Assembly (NCBI GenBank): GCA_031265955.1
Contig: JAISBY010000006.1
Span: forward strand, 1 to 64,000
Length of the DNA: 64,000 nucleotides
From: Mycoplasmataceae bacterium
GTDB taxonomy: Bacteria; Bacillota_I; Bacilli_A; Mycoplasmatales; Mycoplasmoidaceae
Direction of reading: 5' to 3'
The translations under genes and the position numbers were made by a program. Shown here one piece after another: positions 42,205 to 51,617 of the stretch. Within the stretch, counting starts at the first letter, position 1; every line of letters begins with the position of its first letter. The notes under the pieces were generated by a model. That model ran no database searches. It was given only the letters and a program-made list of their open reading frames with translations, and was not told the origin of the DNA.

Positions 42205-44337
42205 TTAGTTTTTCCTATCATCCATAATAGATATTTTTTTATTCTTATCTAAGTATATTTTGTAAGTTTTATTTTTTTTAATTCGGTTTGCTAAAATTTC
42301 ATTAGCTAAATAGTTCTCAATATATTTTTGGATGTAACGTTTAATTGGTCTAGCACCATAAGTAGCGTCATAACCTTCTTGACGAATTTTGGTAATTAAT
42401 GAATCATCAAAAATAATGCGAATGTCTTCTAACTTTAAACGATTTGATAAATCATTTAATAATTTCTCGATGATTTCATTAATGACTTTTTCGTTAAGTG
42501 AATTAAAAATAATAATTTCATCAATGCGATTAATGAATTCAGGTCTCAAATATTTTTTTAATTCAATTAAGGCTTGTTCTTTTTTATTGTCAAGAATCTC
42601 CTGGTGCCCAATATTAGTTGTCATAATGACAATGGTATTTTTGAAATTCACTAAACGCCCTTGTGAATCTTTTAATTGACCATCGTCTAGAACTTGTAAT
42701 AAGATATTTAAAACATCACTATGTGCTTTTTCAATTTCATCAAATAAAACAACAGAATAGGGATGACGTCTTACTGCTTCGGTTAACCCGCCAGCTTCTT
42801 CGTATCCTACATATCCTGGCGGCGCACCAATTAATTTGGAAATGGAATGTTTCTCCATATATTCACTCATATCAAAACGAATCATGGCTTTCTCGTTATC
42901 AAATAATTCATAAGCTAGTGTTCTGGCTAATTCGGTTTTGCCAACACCAGTTGGTCCCATAAATAAGAATGAGCCAATTGGACGGTTAGGATCATTAATG
43001 CCAGCACGTCCTCTTAATACCGCTTGTGCCACTAGATCAATCGCTTCGTTTTGTCCTTTGACACGTTTATTTAAGTCAACATGTAAATTTAGTAATTTAG
43101 CGCGTTCTTCAGTTACAAGTTTGTTTAGCGGGATGCCAGTAGCTTTAGAAATAACTTCGGCTACTTCAGTTGTGGTTACCGAATCACGAATAATTTGATT
43201 GCCTTCATCTTGAATTTTCTTTTCATAGGATTTAATTTGTTTTTCAAGTTCTGGAATAGCAACATACAAAAGTTTGCTAGCTTTTTCAAATTCACCTTCT
43301 ATTTGTAAGCGTTCCACTTTTTGTTTAGATGATTCTAATTCTTTTTTGAAATCAATTAACTTTTGGTGTTCATTCTTTTGTTTGGTTCATTCGGTGTTCC
43401 GTTTAGATTGTTCTTCTTTTAAACTCTCTAATTCTTTCTCAATTATTTTTAAACGATTCTTAGATTTATCATCCGATTCGTTTAAAAGTGCCGCACGTTC
43501 GGTTTCCACATGAATAATTTCGCGATTGATTTGGTCCAATTCCACTGGTAAAGAATGCATTTCAGTTTTAACCCGAGCTGCGGCTTCGTCAATTAAATCA
43601 ATGGCTTTGTCTGGCAAAAAACGATCAGAGATATAACGATCAGACATATTAACGGCAGCAATTAAGGCAGAATCGTGAATTTTTACTTGATGAAATAATT
43701 CCCAACGACCTTTCAATCCCCGCATAATGGTTAACGCTTCTTGCTTGGATGGTTCTTTAACAAAGATTTTTTGCATACGTCTTTCTAATGCTGCATCTTT
43801 TTCGATATACTTGCGATATTCGTTTAAGGTAGTTGCACCGATAATTTTAACATCACCTCGAGCCATCATTGGTTTAAAAATATTGGCAGCATCCATTGAA
43901 CCACCACCGCTTCTACCAGTACCAACCAATTGGTGGACTTCATCAATGAAAAGAATGATGTTACCATTTGATTCTTTTACTTGTTTGATAATATTGTTTA
44001 AACGTTCTTCAAATTGGCCTTGGTAAGAGGCGCCACTAATTAATGCTGGTAAAGATAGTTCGTAAATAACTTTATTTTTTAAATTAGTTGGCACATCGTT
44101 GTTTACGATTCTTTGTGCTAACCCTTCAACAATTGCTGTTTTACCAACACCTGGTTCACCAATTAAAACAGGATTATTTTTATTCTTGCGTGAGATAATT
44201 TCAATTAAACGACGGATTTCTTCGTCACGACCAATGATTGGATCAATCTTATTGTCAATAACATCTTTGTTTAAATTACGTCCATATTTATTTAACGGAT
44301 TTTTATTATCTTCTGGTGGTGTGTAATTAAAGTCCAT
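42205..44337 (-). CDS. clpB: ClpB disaggregase lacking the N-terminal domain
   Basis: 710 residues against about 860 in full-length ClpB. Residues start almost at the first AAA+ module: Walker A GEPGVGKT, Walker B ILFIDEVH; a middle coiled-coil domain (residues 290-410), then second module [19 protein letters not shown] and the GYVG pore loop. Absence of the N-domain is common in mycoplasmas. It rescues aggregated proteins with DnaK. A CIRCE operator upstream shows HrcA heat-shock control. Confidence 0.97.
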
Positions 44338-44366
44338 AAATGTCTCCTATATGTAAATTTGGAAAC

Positions 44367-44372
44367 ATTATA
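44367..44372 (-). promoter_or_regulatory. -10 box of clpB
   Basis: On the minus strand TATAAT lies 30 bases before the ATG and directly downstream of the CIRCE operator; TAGGAG precedes the start. Confidence 0.75.
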
Positions 44373-44380
44373 GCATAAAA

Positions 44381-44407
44381 TTAGCACTTACAATACAAGA
44401 GTGCTAA
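44381..44407. promoter_or_regulatory. CIRCE operator (HrcA binding site)
   Basis: TTAGCACTT, nine bases, GAGTGCTAA: an 8/9 match of each arm to the CIRCE consensus, located just upstream of the clpB promoter -10. HrcA bound here represses clpB until heat shock. Confidence 0.95.
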
Positions 44408-44516
44408 ATAATTCATTTAACATAAATATCCCGTTGTTACAAAGTCAATATTTTATCTATAAATTGCATTGCAAAATACCATTAAATATTCTATTATTTA
44501 TGTTAAACTTTATCCT

Positions 44517-46487
44517 ATGAAAAAACAAAAAAGACAATTAGGGACGGATAAAAAGAAATTTAGTCTTAGAGAGTTTGTTTGGTTAGGGTTTAATTACACT
44601 GTTGGTATTAGCTTTATTGGAGCTTGTGCTGGTTTAAGCAATCCGCTGGGAGTTAATTCAGATGGTGTTCACGGAATTGGAATGAACATACTATGAGTTT
44701 ACATTCTAGAAGGATTATTTGCTGGTATTTGTGCTTGAGCTTTTGCAAGAATTGCAAGAGCTTATAAATCTAGTAACAATGGTGGTGCTTACATCTATGC
44801 TAGAGGAACCTTTAATAAATTTGTAGGGTTATTCGTTACTTTCATGCTTTATGTCGGCATGCCATTTATGATTACCTTCCAAATATTGATGTTGATTCGA
44901 GGTACTTTCTCACCTTCTTATGTGTGGGTTGGTAATTCTAACATCCCTTGGTATGGTTTTCAATGAGGACCATTCGGTGATTTATATCTTGATTTAATTG
45001 GTATCGGTATTTACATGGTAAGTGCCATTATCATTTTCTTCGGGATTCGTATGTACAAAAGATTCGCACACATTACTGCTGGAGTTAAATGAGGTGCTGC
45101 TTTATTCTTAATTATTGCCGCAATCGGTTTAGCTTGTAGTAAAGGTGCTCAGAATCTTTCAGATTGATCATCATATTCTAATAGTTCCGATGCTTTACAC
45201 GCTGATCAAATCGTGTCATCATTTAACTCATGTTTCTATTTCTTTGCGGGATTTGAAATTTTCTCAACCGCTGGTCAAAATGTCAAGAACCCACAAAAGA
45301 ACATTGGGTTGGGTGTGACTTTGATTATGATCATTTCCACAATTTTCTACGTTTTGATATTAGTTCTTTTCTTCGCAGCCTTACCAATCAATGAAGGTTT
45401 CCAACAAAATGAAACCATGAGTTTATGGGGTAAATTTAGTTCCAATAAAGTTATTTTATATGGTGGTCCAATTTTACTAATTATTAGTTCGGTTTCATTA
45501 AAAATTAATGCAGCAATGCAAAATTCGTTATATGGTGGAACGATGATTCAACCGATGGCGGTTGAAGGTTACTTCCCTGATAGTTGAGGTAAACTTGACA
45601 AAGATGGTTTACCATCTAAGGCGAGTAAGATAAACTTATTTATTGTGGCGATGTTTGTGGTTGTTTGATTAGCAATTCCCGATTTAGTTAAGGGTTTCCA
45701 AAATAAATCTGAATACAACAACATTCTAGCGGCGAGTGGTAGAGAAGCGGCTGAACAATGATTAGCTGGCGTCAAATCTGCTTTCACTGTAGCCAGTTTA
45801 ACCGCTGCATCTAGTGCGATTACCATTTTGGTATATATCGTTGTATTGCTCTCTGCTTTAAGAATGAGTCAAAAACGACAATTAACTTTAAGAAATTGAG
45901 AAAGAATTGCCTTTTCAATCACATTCTTATTTATGCTGTTCTTATTCATATACCACTACTACGAAGTAAGCTCGAACATTGCTGATGGTATCAAGAATAA
46001 TAATTCTTCACAACTAGTTGGTAGTGTAATTGAATTAGGGTTTGTGTTATTAGCTGTTGCTTTCTTCATTTGTTGATACTACACTTACTATTCAAGAAAA
46101 TACCAATCACGAATAGCGCTTCATCCAAACTTGCAAAAACAATTAGATGCTGAATTCATTCCAATTGATGATTGATCATTCACTGCTTTAATCGTAAGCA
46201 ACATCTTAAAAAATAAACCATATTCTGGTCGTGATAAGGCAGTGCGCTTATTAAATGAATACCTTGATCGTAACATTCACATCCACGGAAATTCTAATAA
46301 CCAAAATTATCGTGAAGCTAATCGTTTTCTAGCGGTATTAACTAAAGGTGTATACCCGTTAACAACTTCGCTTGATAAGATTGCGAAACGAAATGAGATC
46401 GTTGATAAAAGTCATCGTGTTCATAAAGAAGTAATTCTAAGCGAAATTACTCGCGATACTTTAAATGAAGGTATCATTCGTCGTTAA
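44517..46487 (+). CDS. APC-superfamily amino acid permease with C-terminal soluble extension
   Basis: 656 residues. About twelve helices; the first contains the APC signature FVWLGFNYTVGISFIGACAG, and helix 6 has FYFFAGFEIFSTAGQNVKNP. After the last helix about 130 residues remain cytosolic, ending RDTLNEGIIRR, longer than a minimal permease. Imports an amino acid, specificity not readable. Start at MKKQKRQ chosen over an upstream Met lacking any signal. Many TGA-coded Trp. Confidence 0.92.
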
Positions 46488-46513
46488 TTGTTCAAACACA
46501 TAAAATATTTGTA

Positions 46514-46545
46514 AAAAATCTTAGTTTTATAGCTAAGATTTTTTT
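46514..46545 (+). terminator. Terminator after the APC permease
   Basis: AAAAATCTTAG pairs with CTAAGATTTTT, followed by T residues, 26 bases after the stop codon. Confidence 0.85.
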
Positions 46546-46591
46546 ACAATGCATTACAAAAATATATTATTTTGCTATAATGCTTGGCATT

Positions 46592-48787
46592 ATGTCAAAA
46601 TCAAGATTTTTAACTAAAAAAAGAAAAGTAGCGATAGCTATTTCTGCTGGAACAGTGGTAGGTGCTAGTGGTATTTCCGTTGGGATAATTGCTAACAACA
46701 ATCATAAAGTAGATGTTCCAGCTCCAGTTGTTGCGAACCAACTATCGCTTAATTTCAGTACTGAAAATGGTAAAGTGCACCTTCATAAATTAGTATCTGA
46801 ACCGGTCGGTTATGCTAACGGAGACTTACAATTAGAAGTTCATGATGCAAATGGTAACCTTGTTAATGATGCGATATTCACTAATTCTGGGCTACCAGAA
46901 GGTATTCACATCAGTGAAACTGGTGTATTAAATGGCGTGGCTCAACATGATGGAATTTTCTTTGCTGATATTAAAGTTAACAGTGCTTCATTAAACGCTT
47001 CCGCTTCATTAGATTTAGAAGTTGATGTCCCAAAACCAATTGAAGTTAAAGCACAAGATGTTAACTTCATTGATATTGTTGGTTATAGAGGCGGACAATT
47101 CAGTATTGCTGAAGCTGATGAAAATGATAAATATGAAATAATTTCTGGCGTATTACCTGCAGGAATTATTTTTAATAATGATAGTGGCGTTTTTAGCGGC
47201 ACTCCTCAAGAATCTGGTTTGTTTAGTTTGACTGTACGAGTTACAAACGACAATTATGAATATTCATATTCTGACATTCATGTTAATTTAAATGTCGAGA
47301 CAGTAGCAGAAGCTTTAACAATTGGTGTCGAGAATCTTGCCCAAGATTTAGGAAATAATGTTAACCAATACAATGCATTAGTTGATTCTTTAACCAACAC
47401 ATTAAATGTTGGTAAAGATATTTACAGTAAAAACGTAGAAGTTGTTGATGATATCAACAGCATTATTGCTAATACCAAAAATACTTATAGTGAAATCGTT
47501 AATTTATTTGAAAAAGGTTCAGCCGTATTTACAACTGACTGATGAAAAAATGCTGGGAACGCAGCGTTAAGCAAAGCCGAATTAACTATTGAACAATATT
47601 CTGATGAATATTTTTTGCCAATTGCTTCAGTTGTTGATGGTGCGGTAGATACAATTGATTCACTTAAAAATTCATTAGGATCTATTTTAAGTTTAGTTGG
47701 TGTAAGCTTGCCTGAAATTAAAGAAACATACCAATCGCTAATTAACATGGGAGCAAGAATTTTAACTGGTGATAAGGTTTACTTAAGTGAATTCACTGTT
47801 CTATTAGATTTATTGGAAAGTCAATTAGCACAAACTCGTGACGCTTTTGAGGCTATTTCGGCTTATGTTCCTTCTGACGAACAAACTCAAGCATGACAAA
47901 AAGAAATTGATGAATTAAAAATACAACGTGATCAATATCCCGCGTTTGTAGATAGTGAAGGCACTATTCCAAACGGCAGTAAAACCGAAGGTTCAATCAT
48001 TAAAACAACTGCGGAATGAAGAGATGTAACTTATAAAATTGAAGATGACCAAGTTGTTATTACTGGCGGTGAAGCACGTCATAGTCTTATGACACTTAAC
48101 CAATGAATTTCATTAACTGGTTCTGATTATGTGAAAACATCATGTGATACTAATGGTCATATCGAAATTAAATTATTTGATTTTGTGACCATTGTATCAT
48201 TTGACGCACCAGCTAGTCCGGAAAGATTTGCCATTCAACAACAAATTGATGAGATTCAAGCAAAGATTGATGCGGCAGCGCTTACTAGTGGTTTATTAGA
48301 TAATGAAACCAAACAACAAATTGCTTCCATTGGTGAAATCATTAATACGGTAATCGGGGTAGTAACTCAAGCTAAAGAAATATTGCCGACTGCTTTAGAA
48401 TACATTGCCCAAATCGGCATTGATGGTTTACAACTTCCATGAGCTATTCTTGAAAACAAAAATGCTTCGGAGTTAGTTTCACTAACTGATATCGCTAATG
48501 CTTTACACGAAGACTATTTGTTCAATGTAAATAGATGAGATACATTTGCTAACGAAGTCACTGGTTTATATAATGATGGTCAAAAAGCGGTTAACGATGT
48601 TCAACAAATTGTGACTGATTTACAAAATTTAGTAGCCAAGATTCAAAACATAGTTATTGATGCTCAAGCCGATTTAACTAATGCCATTAATGATAACATT
48701 GATCAATTCAATAAATTCGTTGATTCAATCAACACCACTATTGAAACAATAAACATCTTAGTGGATGTTATTTCAAACGTTGCTTAA
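46592..48787 (+). CDS. Large surface protein with putative Ig domains and coiled coils
   Basis: 731 residues. An N-terminal membrane helix (IAISAGTVVGASGISVGIIA) without lipobox anchors it. Two putative Ig (He_PIG-like) domains follow: GLPEGIHISETGVLNGVAQ and VLPAGIIFNNDSGVFSGTP. The remaining 450 residues are largely alpha-helical, with long coiled-coil stretches at the end (QQIVTDLQNLVAKIQNIV). Probably a stalk-like adhesin. TATAAT 12 bases upstream of the chosen ATG makes it leaderless; an ATG four codons earlier overlaps that box. Confidence 0.85.
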
Positions 48788-48793
48788 TTAATT

Positions 48794-48833
48794 AAAAAAA
48801 TCTACAGCACCTCGTCGTCTGTAGATTTTTTTA
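48794..48833 (+). terminator. Terminator of the Ig-domain protein gene
   Basis: AAAAAAATCTACAG pairs with CTGTAGATTTTTTT across an 11-base loop, six bases after the stop codon. Confidence 0.9.
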
Positions 48834-48912
48834 TTTTTTTATCACGAACATAGTCTTTCACAGAACGATGATAACTATATTCTTTGTTTTTTCATTTCCG
48901 CGCCTTGCCCAT
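48802..48912 (-). CDS. Possible 36-residue basic protein
   Basis: MGKARKWKNKEYSYHRSVKD continuing to EVL; a TGA is read as Trp. On the minus strand TATAAT ends 7 bases before the ATG, the leaderless pattern seen elsewhere. Its last codons overlap the terminator of the convergent gene, which weakens the case. No family recognised. Confidence 0.35.
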
Positions 48913-49003
48913 AGTTAGATTATATGTGAGTTAATTAATTCATATATTAATGACAACTATCATACTTTTTGTAATTTTGTATTTGTGGTTATAGATAAAT
49001 AGA

Positions 49004-49090
49004 TTATTTTTCATCTGGTTTAAATCCAAGACCAGCTCAAGTAAATTCTTCAGCTCATTTATAAAGACCTTCAATGGAATTGAAACTACC
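49004..49090 (-). pseudogene. Start-less fragment of a small protein gene
   Basis: An open frame of 28 codons (FNSIEGLYKWAEEFTWAGLG then FKPDEK) begins right after an in-frame stop and has no ATG. It resembles the complete 32-residue protein at 49595 (TIQDLMDYAADLAYQAIGF). Two TGA-coded Trp fit that resemblance. Likely a decayed duplicate. Confidence 0.45.
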
Positions 49091-49096
49091 TTAATG

Positions 49097-49225
49097 ATGA
49101 CCACAATGACTATTACAAAACGTATCGAAGCTAAAACTTTACAAGAAGCAACAATTAACGTACTGGCTAATGCAAAATCAAATGAATGAACTAAAAAAAC
49201 TGAACTTAAATCTTCTTCAAAGTAG
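49097..49225 (+). CDS. Possible 42-residue protein, paralogue of the gene at 49434
   Basis: The stretch KRIEAKTLQEATINVLANAK matches KIVEAKDLKEATDIVIRTTK of the downstream protein at the same place, and both end in a Lys/Ser-rich tail. It is shorter at the N-terminus and lacks a clear Shine-Dalgarno, so it may be decayed. Converges with the minus-strand ORF at 49206, overlapping by 20 bases. Confidence 0.45.
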
Positions 49226-49322
49226 ATTTAATCTCTTTATCAGAGTAACCTAATTCTTTAAAAGTTTCAAATTCAATATAATATTTTCATTCTTCAATGG
49301 TTTTAGGATTTTTAATGCTCAC
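49206..49322 (-). CDS. Possible 38-residue helical protein with GTG start
   Basis: Reads VSIKNPKTIEEWKYYIEFET continuing to LKKI, highly charged and helical, with TGA as Trp in EEWKYY. On the minus strand TATAAT lies six bases before the GTG. No family recognised. Part of the tiny-ORF mosaic. Confidence 0.5.
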
Positions 49323-49328
49323 AGCATC

Positions 49329-49376
49329 ATTATAATGAAATCTTTTAACGCCTATTATTTGATAAATAAAAACTCT
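49329..49376 (+). repeat. Direct repeat unit V, copy 1
   Basis: Shares AACxCCTATTATTTG and flanks (AAATCTTTT, AAATAAAAA, ACTC) with 49697-49752. It carries the promoter of the minus-strand ORF at 49206. Confidence 0.7.
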
Positions 49377-49419
49377 TTTTGTAATTTTATGCTAATGGTT
49401 GTAGAATAGATGGATTATT
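49376..49419 (+). repeat. Direct repeat unit U, copy 2
   Basis: TTTTTGTAATTTT, then a diverged middle with TGGTT.TAGA, and GATTATT are shared with 48966-49009. Here it lies just before the gene at 49434; copy 1 lies before the fragment at 49004. Confidence 0.6.
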
Positions 49420-49433
49420 CGAAGAGGTCAAAT

Positions 49434-49592
49434 ATGAGAAAATATAAAGTGAATATTACAATATTATCAACTTTATCGGTAAGCAAAATTGTTGAAGCAA
49501 AAGATTTAAAAGAAGCTACCGACATAGTTATTCGCACAACAAAAGATAATGAATATGTAATAAAACAAGAACTAAAAGCTAATACAAAGTAA
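49434..49592 (+). CDS. Small hypothetical protein (52 residues)
   Basis: Starts MRKYKVNITILSTLSVSKIV behind GAAGAGG with good spacing; a longer in-frame ATG upstream has no such site. A beta strand, then EAKDLKEAT and a mixed C-terminus ending KANTK. The layout resembles small DpnD/PcfM-type domains but this is not sure. Paralogue at 49097. Confidence 0.6.
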   Translation: MRKYKVNITILSTLSVSKIVEAKDLKEATDIVIRTTKDNEYVIKQELKANTK

Positions 49593-49594
49593 GT

Positions 49595-49693
49595 CTATTT
49601 CTTAGGTTTTCCAGAAAATCCAATCGCTTGATATGCTAAATCTGCTGCATAATCCATCAGGTCTTGAATTGTACGTTCTTTTTTTTGTTTCAT
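49595..49693 (-). CDS. Possible 32-residue protein
   Basis: MKQKKERTIQDLMDYAADLA continuing to GKPKK. On the minus strand TATAAT lies nine bases before the ATG. Its stop abuts the convergent gene at 49592. The fragment at 49004 resembles it. Confidence 0.45.
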   Translation of the reverse strand: MKQKKERTIQDLMDYAADLAYQAIGFSGKPKK

Positions 49694-49696
49694 ATT

Positions 49697-49752
49697 AGCA
49701 TTATAGCAAAATCTTTTTAACACCTATTATTTGGCAAATAAAAAAAGAACTC
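49697..49752 (+). repeat. Direct repeat unit V, copy 2
   Basis: Second copy of the element at 49329-49376, carrying the promoter of the ORF at 49595 and running into the tRNA terminator. Confidence 0.7.
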
Positions 49753-49779
49753 TTAAATCTTTTTCAAGAGTTCTTTTTT
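49741..49779. terminator. Terminator of the three-tRNA cluster
   Basis: AAAAAAGAACTCTT pairs perfectly with AAGAGTTCTTTTTT. A and T runs on both sides make it bidirectional; it lies just beyond tRNA-Val in the leftward direction. Confidence 0.88.
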
Positions 49780-49801
49780 GGTAAAACATAATTGTTTTAA
49801 A

Positions 49802-49877
49802 TGGTGGAGTGTGAGGGGATTGAACCCCCGACCCTCTGCTTGTAAGGCAGACGCTCTCCCGGCTGAGCTAACACTCC
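49802..49877 (-). tRNA. tRNA-Val(TAC)
   Basis: 76 bases, GGAGTGT/ACACTCC acceptor stem, encoded CCA. Anticodon loop CTTACAA gives UAC. Last of a leftward Asn-Glu-Val cluster. Confidence 0.97.
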
Positions 49878-49880
49878 GTT

Positions 49881-49957
49881 TGGTGACCAGTATGGGATTC
49901 AAACCCATGAATGCCGCCGTGAAAGGGCGGTGTGTTAAGTCGCTTCACCAACTGGCC
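49881..49957 (-). tRNA. tRNA-Glu(TTC)
   Basis: 77 bases, GGCCAGT/ACTGGTC acceptor stem with one G-U, encoded CCA. Anticodon stem CCGCC/GGCGG with loop CTTTCAC gives UUC. Confidence 0.96.
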
Positions 49958-49960
49958 ATT

Positions 49961-50035
49961 TGGCGGCCACAGCAGGGATTGAACCTGCGACCAACCGGTT
50001 AACAGCCGGTTGCTCTACCGCTGAGCTATGTGGCC
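49961..50035 (-). tRNA. tRNA-Asn(GTT)
   Basis: 75 bases, GGCCACA/TGTGGCC acceptor stem, encoded CCA. Anticodon stem ACCGG/CCGGT with loop CTGTTAA gives GUU. Confidence 0.97.
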
Positions 50036-50083
50036 TTTAGTAGAACATTAATAATAACATATTAAGAAGACGAATAATTAAAA

Positions 50084-50113
50084 TTGTTATTTGCAGGGGG
50101 GGGATGTTATAAT
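50084..50113 (+). promoter_or_regulatory. Promoter with G8 tract in its spacer
   Basis: TTGTTA, an 18-base spacer that contains G8 (50096-50103), then TATAAT. One-base slippage would change the -35/-10 distance to 17 or 19, a known on/off mechanism in other bacteria. Confidence 0.7.
50096..50103 (+). repeat. G8 tract in a promoter spacer
   Basis: Eight G between the -35-like TTGTTA and the TATAAT box of the surface-protein operon. Confidence 0.92.
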
Positions 50114-50144
50114 ACATACTGTAAAATGAGAGGTAATATAGTGT

Positions 50145-50168
50145 CACACACACACACACACACACACA
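50145..50168 (+). repeat. (CA)12 dinucleotide repeat
   Basis: Twelve CA units starting 31 bases after the -10 box, inside the predicted leader and before the terminator-like hairpin. Confidence 0.96.
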
Positions 50169-50200
50169 GGTGCTAAACTAGTAGCCATTGTTTTGTGCTA

Positions 50201-50233
50201 AAGCAAAAGACTTTAATGTCTTTTGCTTTTTTT
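50201..50233 (+). terminator. Leader terminator (attenuator candidate) of the surface-protein operon
   Basis: AAGCAAAAGAC (50201-50211) pairs with GTCTTTTGCTT (50218-50228) around TTTAAT, followed by a T run. Eleven perfect pairs make it the strongest such leader hairpin; the gene starts 35 bases later behind AGGAG. Confidence 0.7.
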
Positions 50234-50267
50234 ATTGTGTTTTATCTAAACATCATTAGGAGAGAAT

Positions 50268-51611
50268 ATGAAAAATCGTAAACAAAGAAATCATAAAAAA
50301 TTATTTATTTGAATTCCATTATTAGCATTGGGATTAGGCGGAGCAACTGGCGGTGGCATAGCAATTGCTGGATATGTATTTGGTGTTGGTCCATTAGCAC
50401 CTGCTAAAACTGATATCAAAACTATTTTTCAAAATGATACAACACATTGAAAAACTGCGGATCCCGCTCCCACTAGTGGTGCTTATGTTTGAGATAGTGT
50501 TTTTAACACAGAACCTTCAGGGAATGATATTATTGCTTTTTTGAGTATCTATGCAAGCACTACAACTCATGCGAATGTTGTGAATCAAATAAATGTTAGT
50601 TCGATTGGTAGCACCGATAATGCATGGAATACTGCTAATATTGACGCTAACTCTAAATCTCGAGAATTTACTGGAGCATTCACATTTTATTTTAAACTTA
50701 ATACATCAGCACAAGGAAACTTAGCAAATGATTTAACAAATAAAAATTTAGATCTTTCAGATGCCGCTACTGGAAGCGAGAATTTAGATCATGATAGTTT
50801 GTTACAAAAATTGCAAGATGCTAATTCAAATTTAAATGTGAATGCAATTGAAATTGTAAATACTAATTCTTCTACTATATACAATGGTGGTTTTGGGATT
50901 AATTATGCTGATTCATTAACTAATTTCTGAAACATCTCCAATGACGATTACGAGCAAATCACCATTCGTGGCAGGACCGGCACTACATATTATGGTAACC
51001 AAAGTGTTGCCGGCATTACATTAAAATTGAAAAGAAATGAACTTTCAGCACAAACTAATTGAAAAAGTAACTGGAATAATTTCAATTCATTTAAAACTAC
51101 TCCTAATAATCTCGATATTCAAACTGCTTTTGACGAAGCATACGATGCTAATGCTTGGTACACCCATTTAGCACCAACTGATACATATGCCGATACTTGA
51201 GGCTTTACAATAGATTCAGCACTTGGAATATTTTATATTTATGGTAACCCTTACTGAAACTCTCAAAATAACCAAACAGCAAGTGGAGCACCAACCACAT
51301 ATCAATTTAATTATGTATTGGATACTAAAATCTTACTATCATCACAAATGATTAATAGTAGCAGTACTGCTATTACCACATTAAATTTTGAGAGTGATAC
51401 TAATTGAGCAACTCATCCTGATCAATTTAATGTAGATGTCTACGATGCCCTTCATAATTTAGTCAACGCAAGCGTATGACCAAATGTTGCTTGGTTACAA
51501 ATTCAATTAAGTTTTGATTCTAACGCTAAAACCATTACTCTATCTCCGCTTGCGACATCAACTATTTATACAAGTGATACTTGAACAGTTAATTACACTA
51601 CTATTTTTTAG
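50268..51611 (+). CDS. Anchored surface protein with repeated modules
   Basis: 447 residues. Basic N-terminus and one helix (IPLLALGLGGATGGGIAIAG), no lipobox. The external region is Asn/Thr/Ser-rich; IKTIF...GNDIIAFLSIY...VVNQINVSSI resembles a module in the next gene (INTIFGD...DDILSYLG...VMNQLMISN). About a dozen TGA-coded Trp. Expression appears under triple control: promoter-spacer G tract, CA repeat and attenuator. Function unknown. Confidence 0.85.
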
Positions 51612-51617
51612 AATATT

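Noticed and set aside
49778-50002. Open frame of 74 codons over the Val-Glu-Asn tRNA cluster
   Set aside because: It is the antisense reading of three well-formed tRNA genes.
50096-50103. Idea that the G8 tract is a coding frame switch
   Set aside because: No open frame crosses it; it lies exactly in an 18-base promoter spacer.
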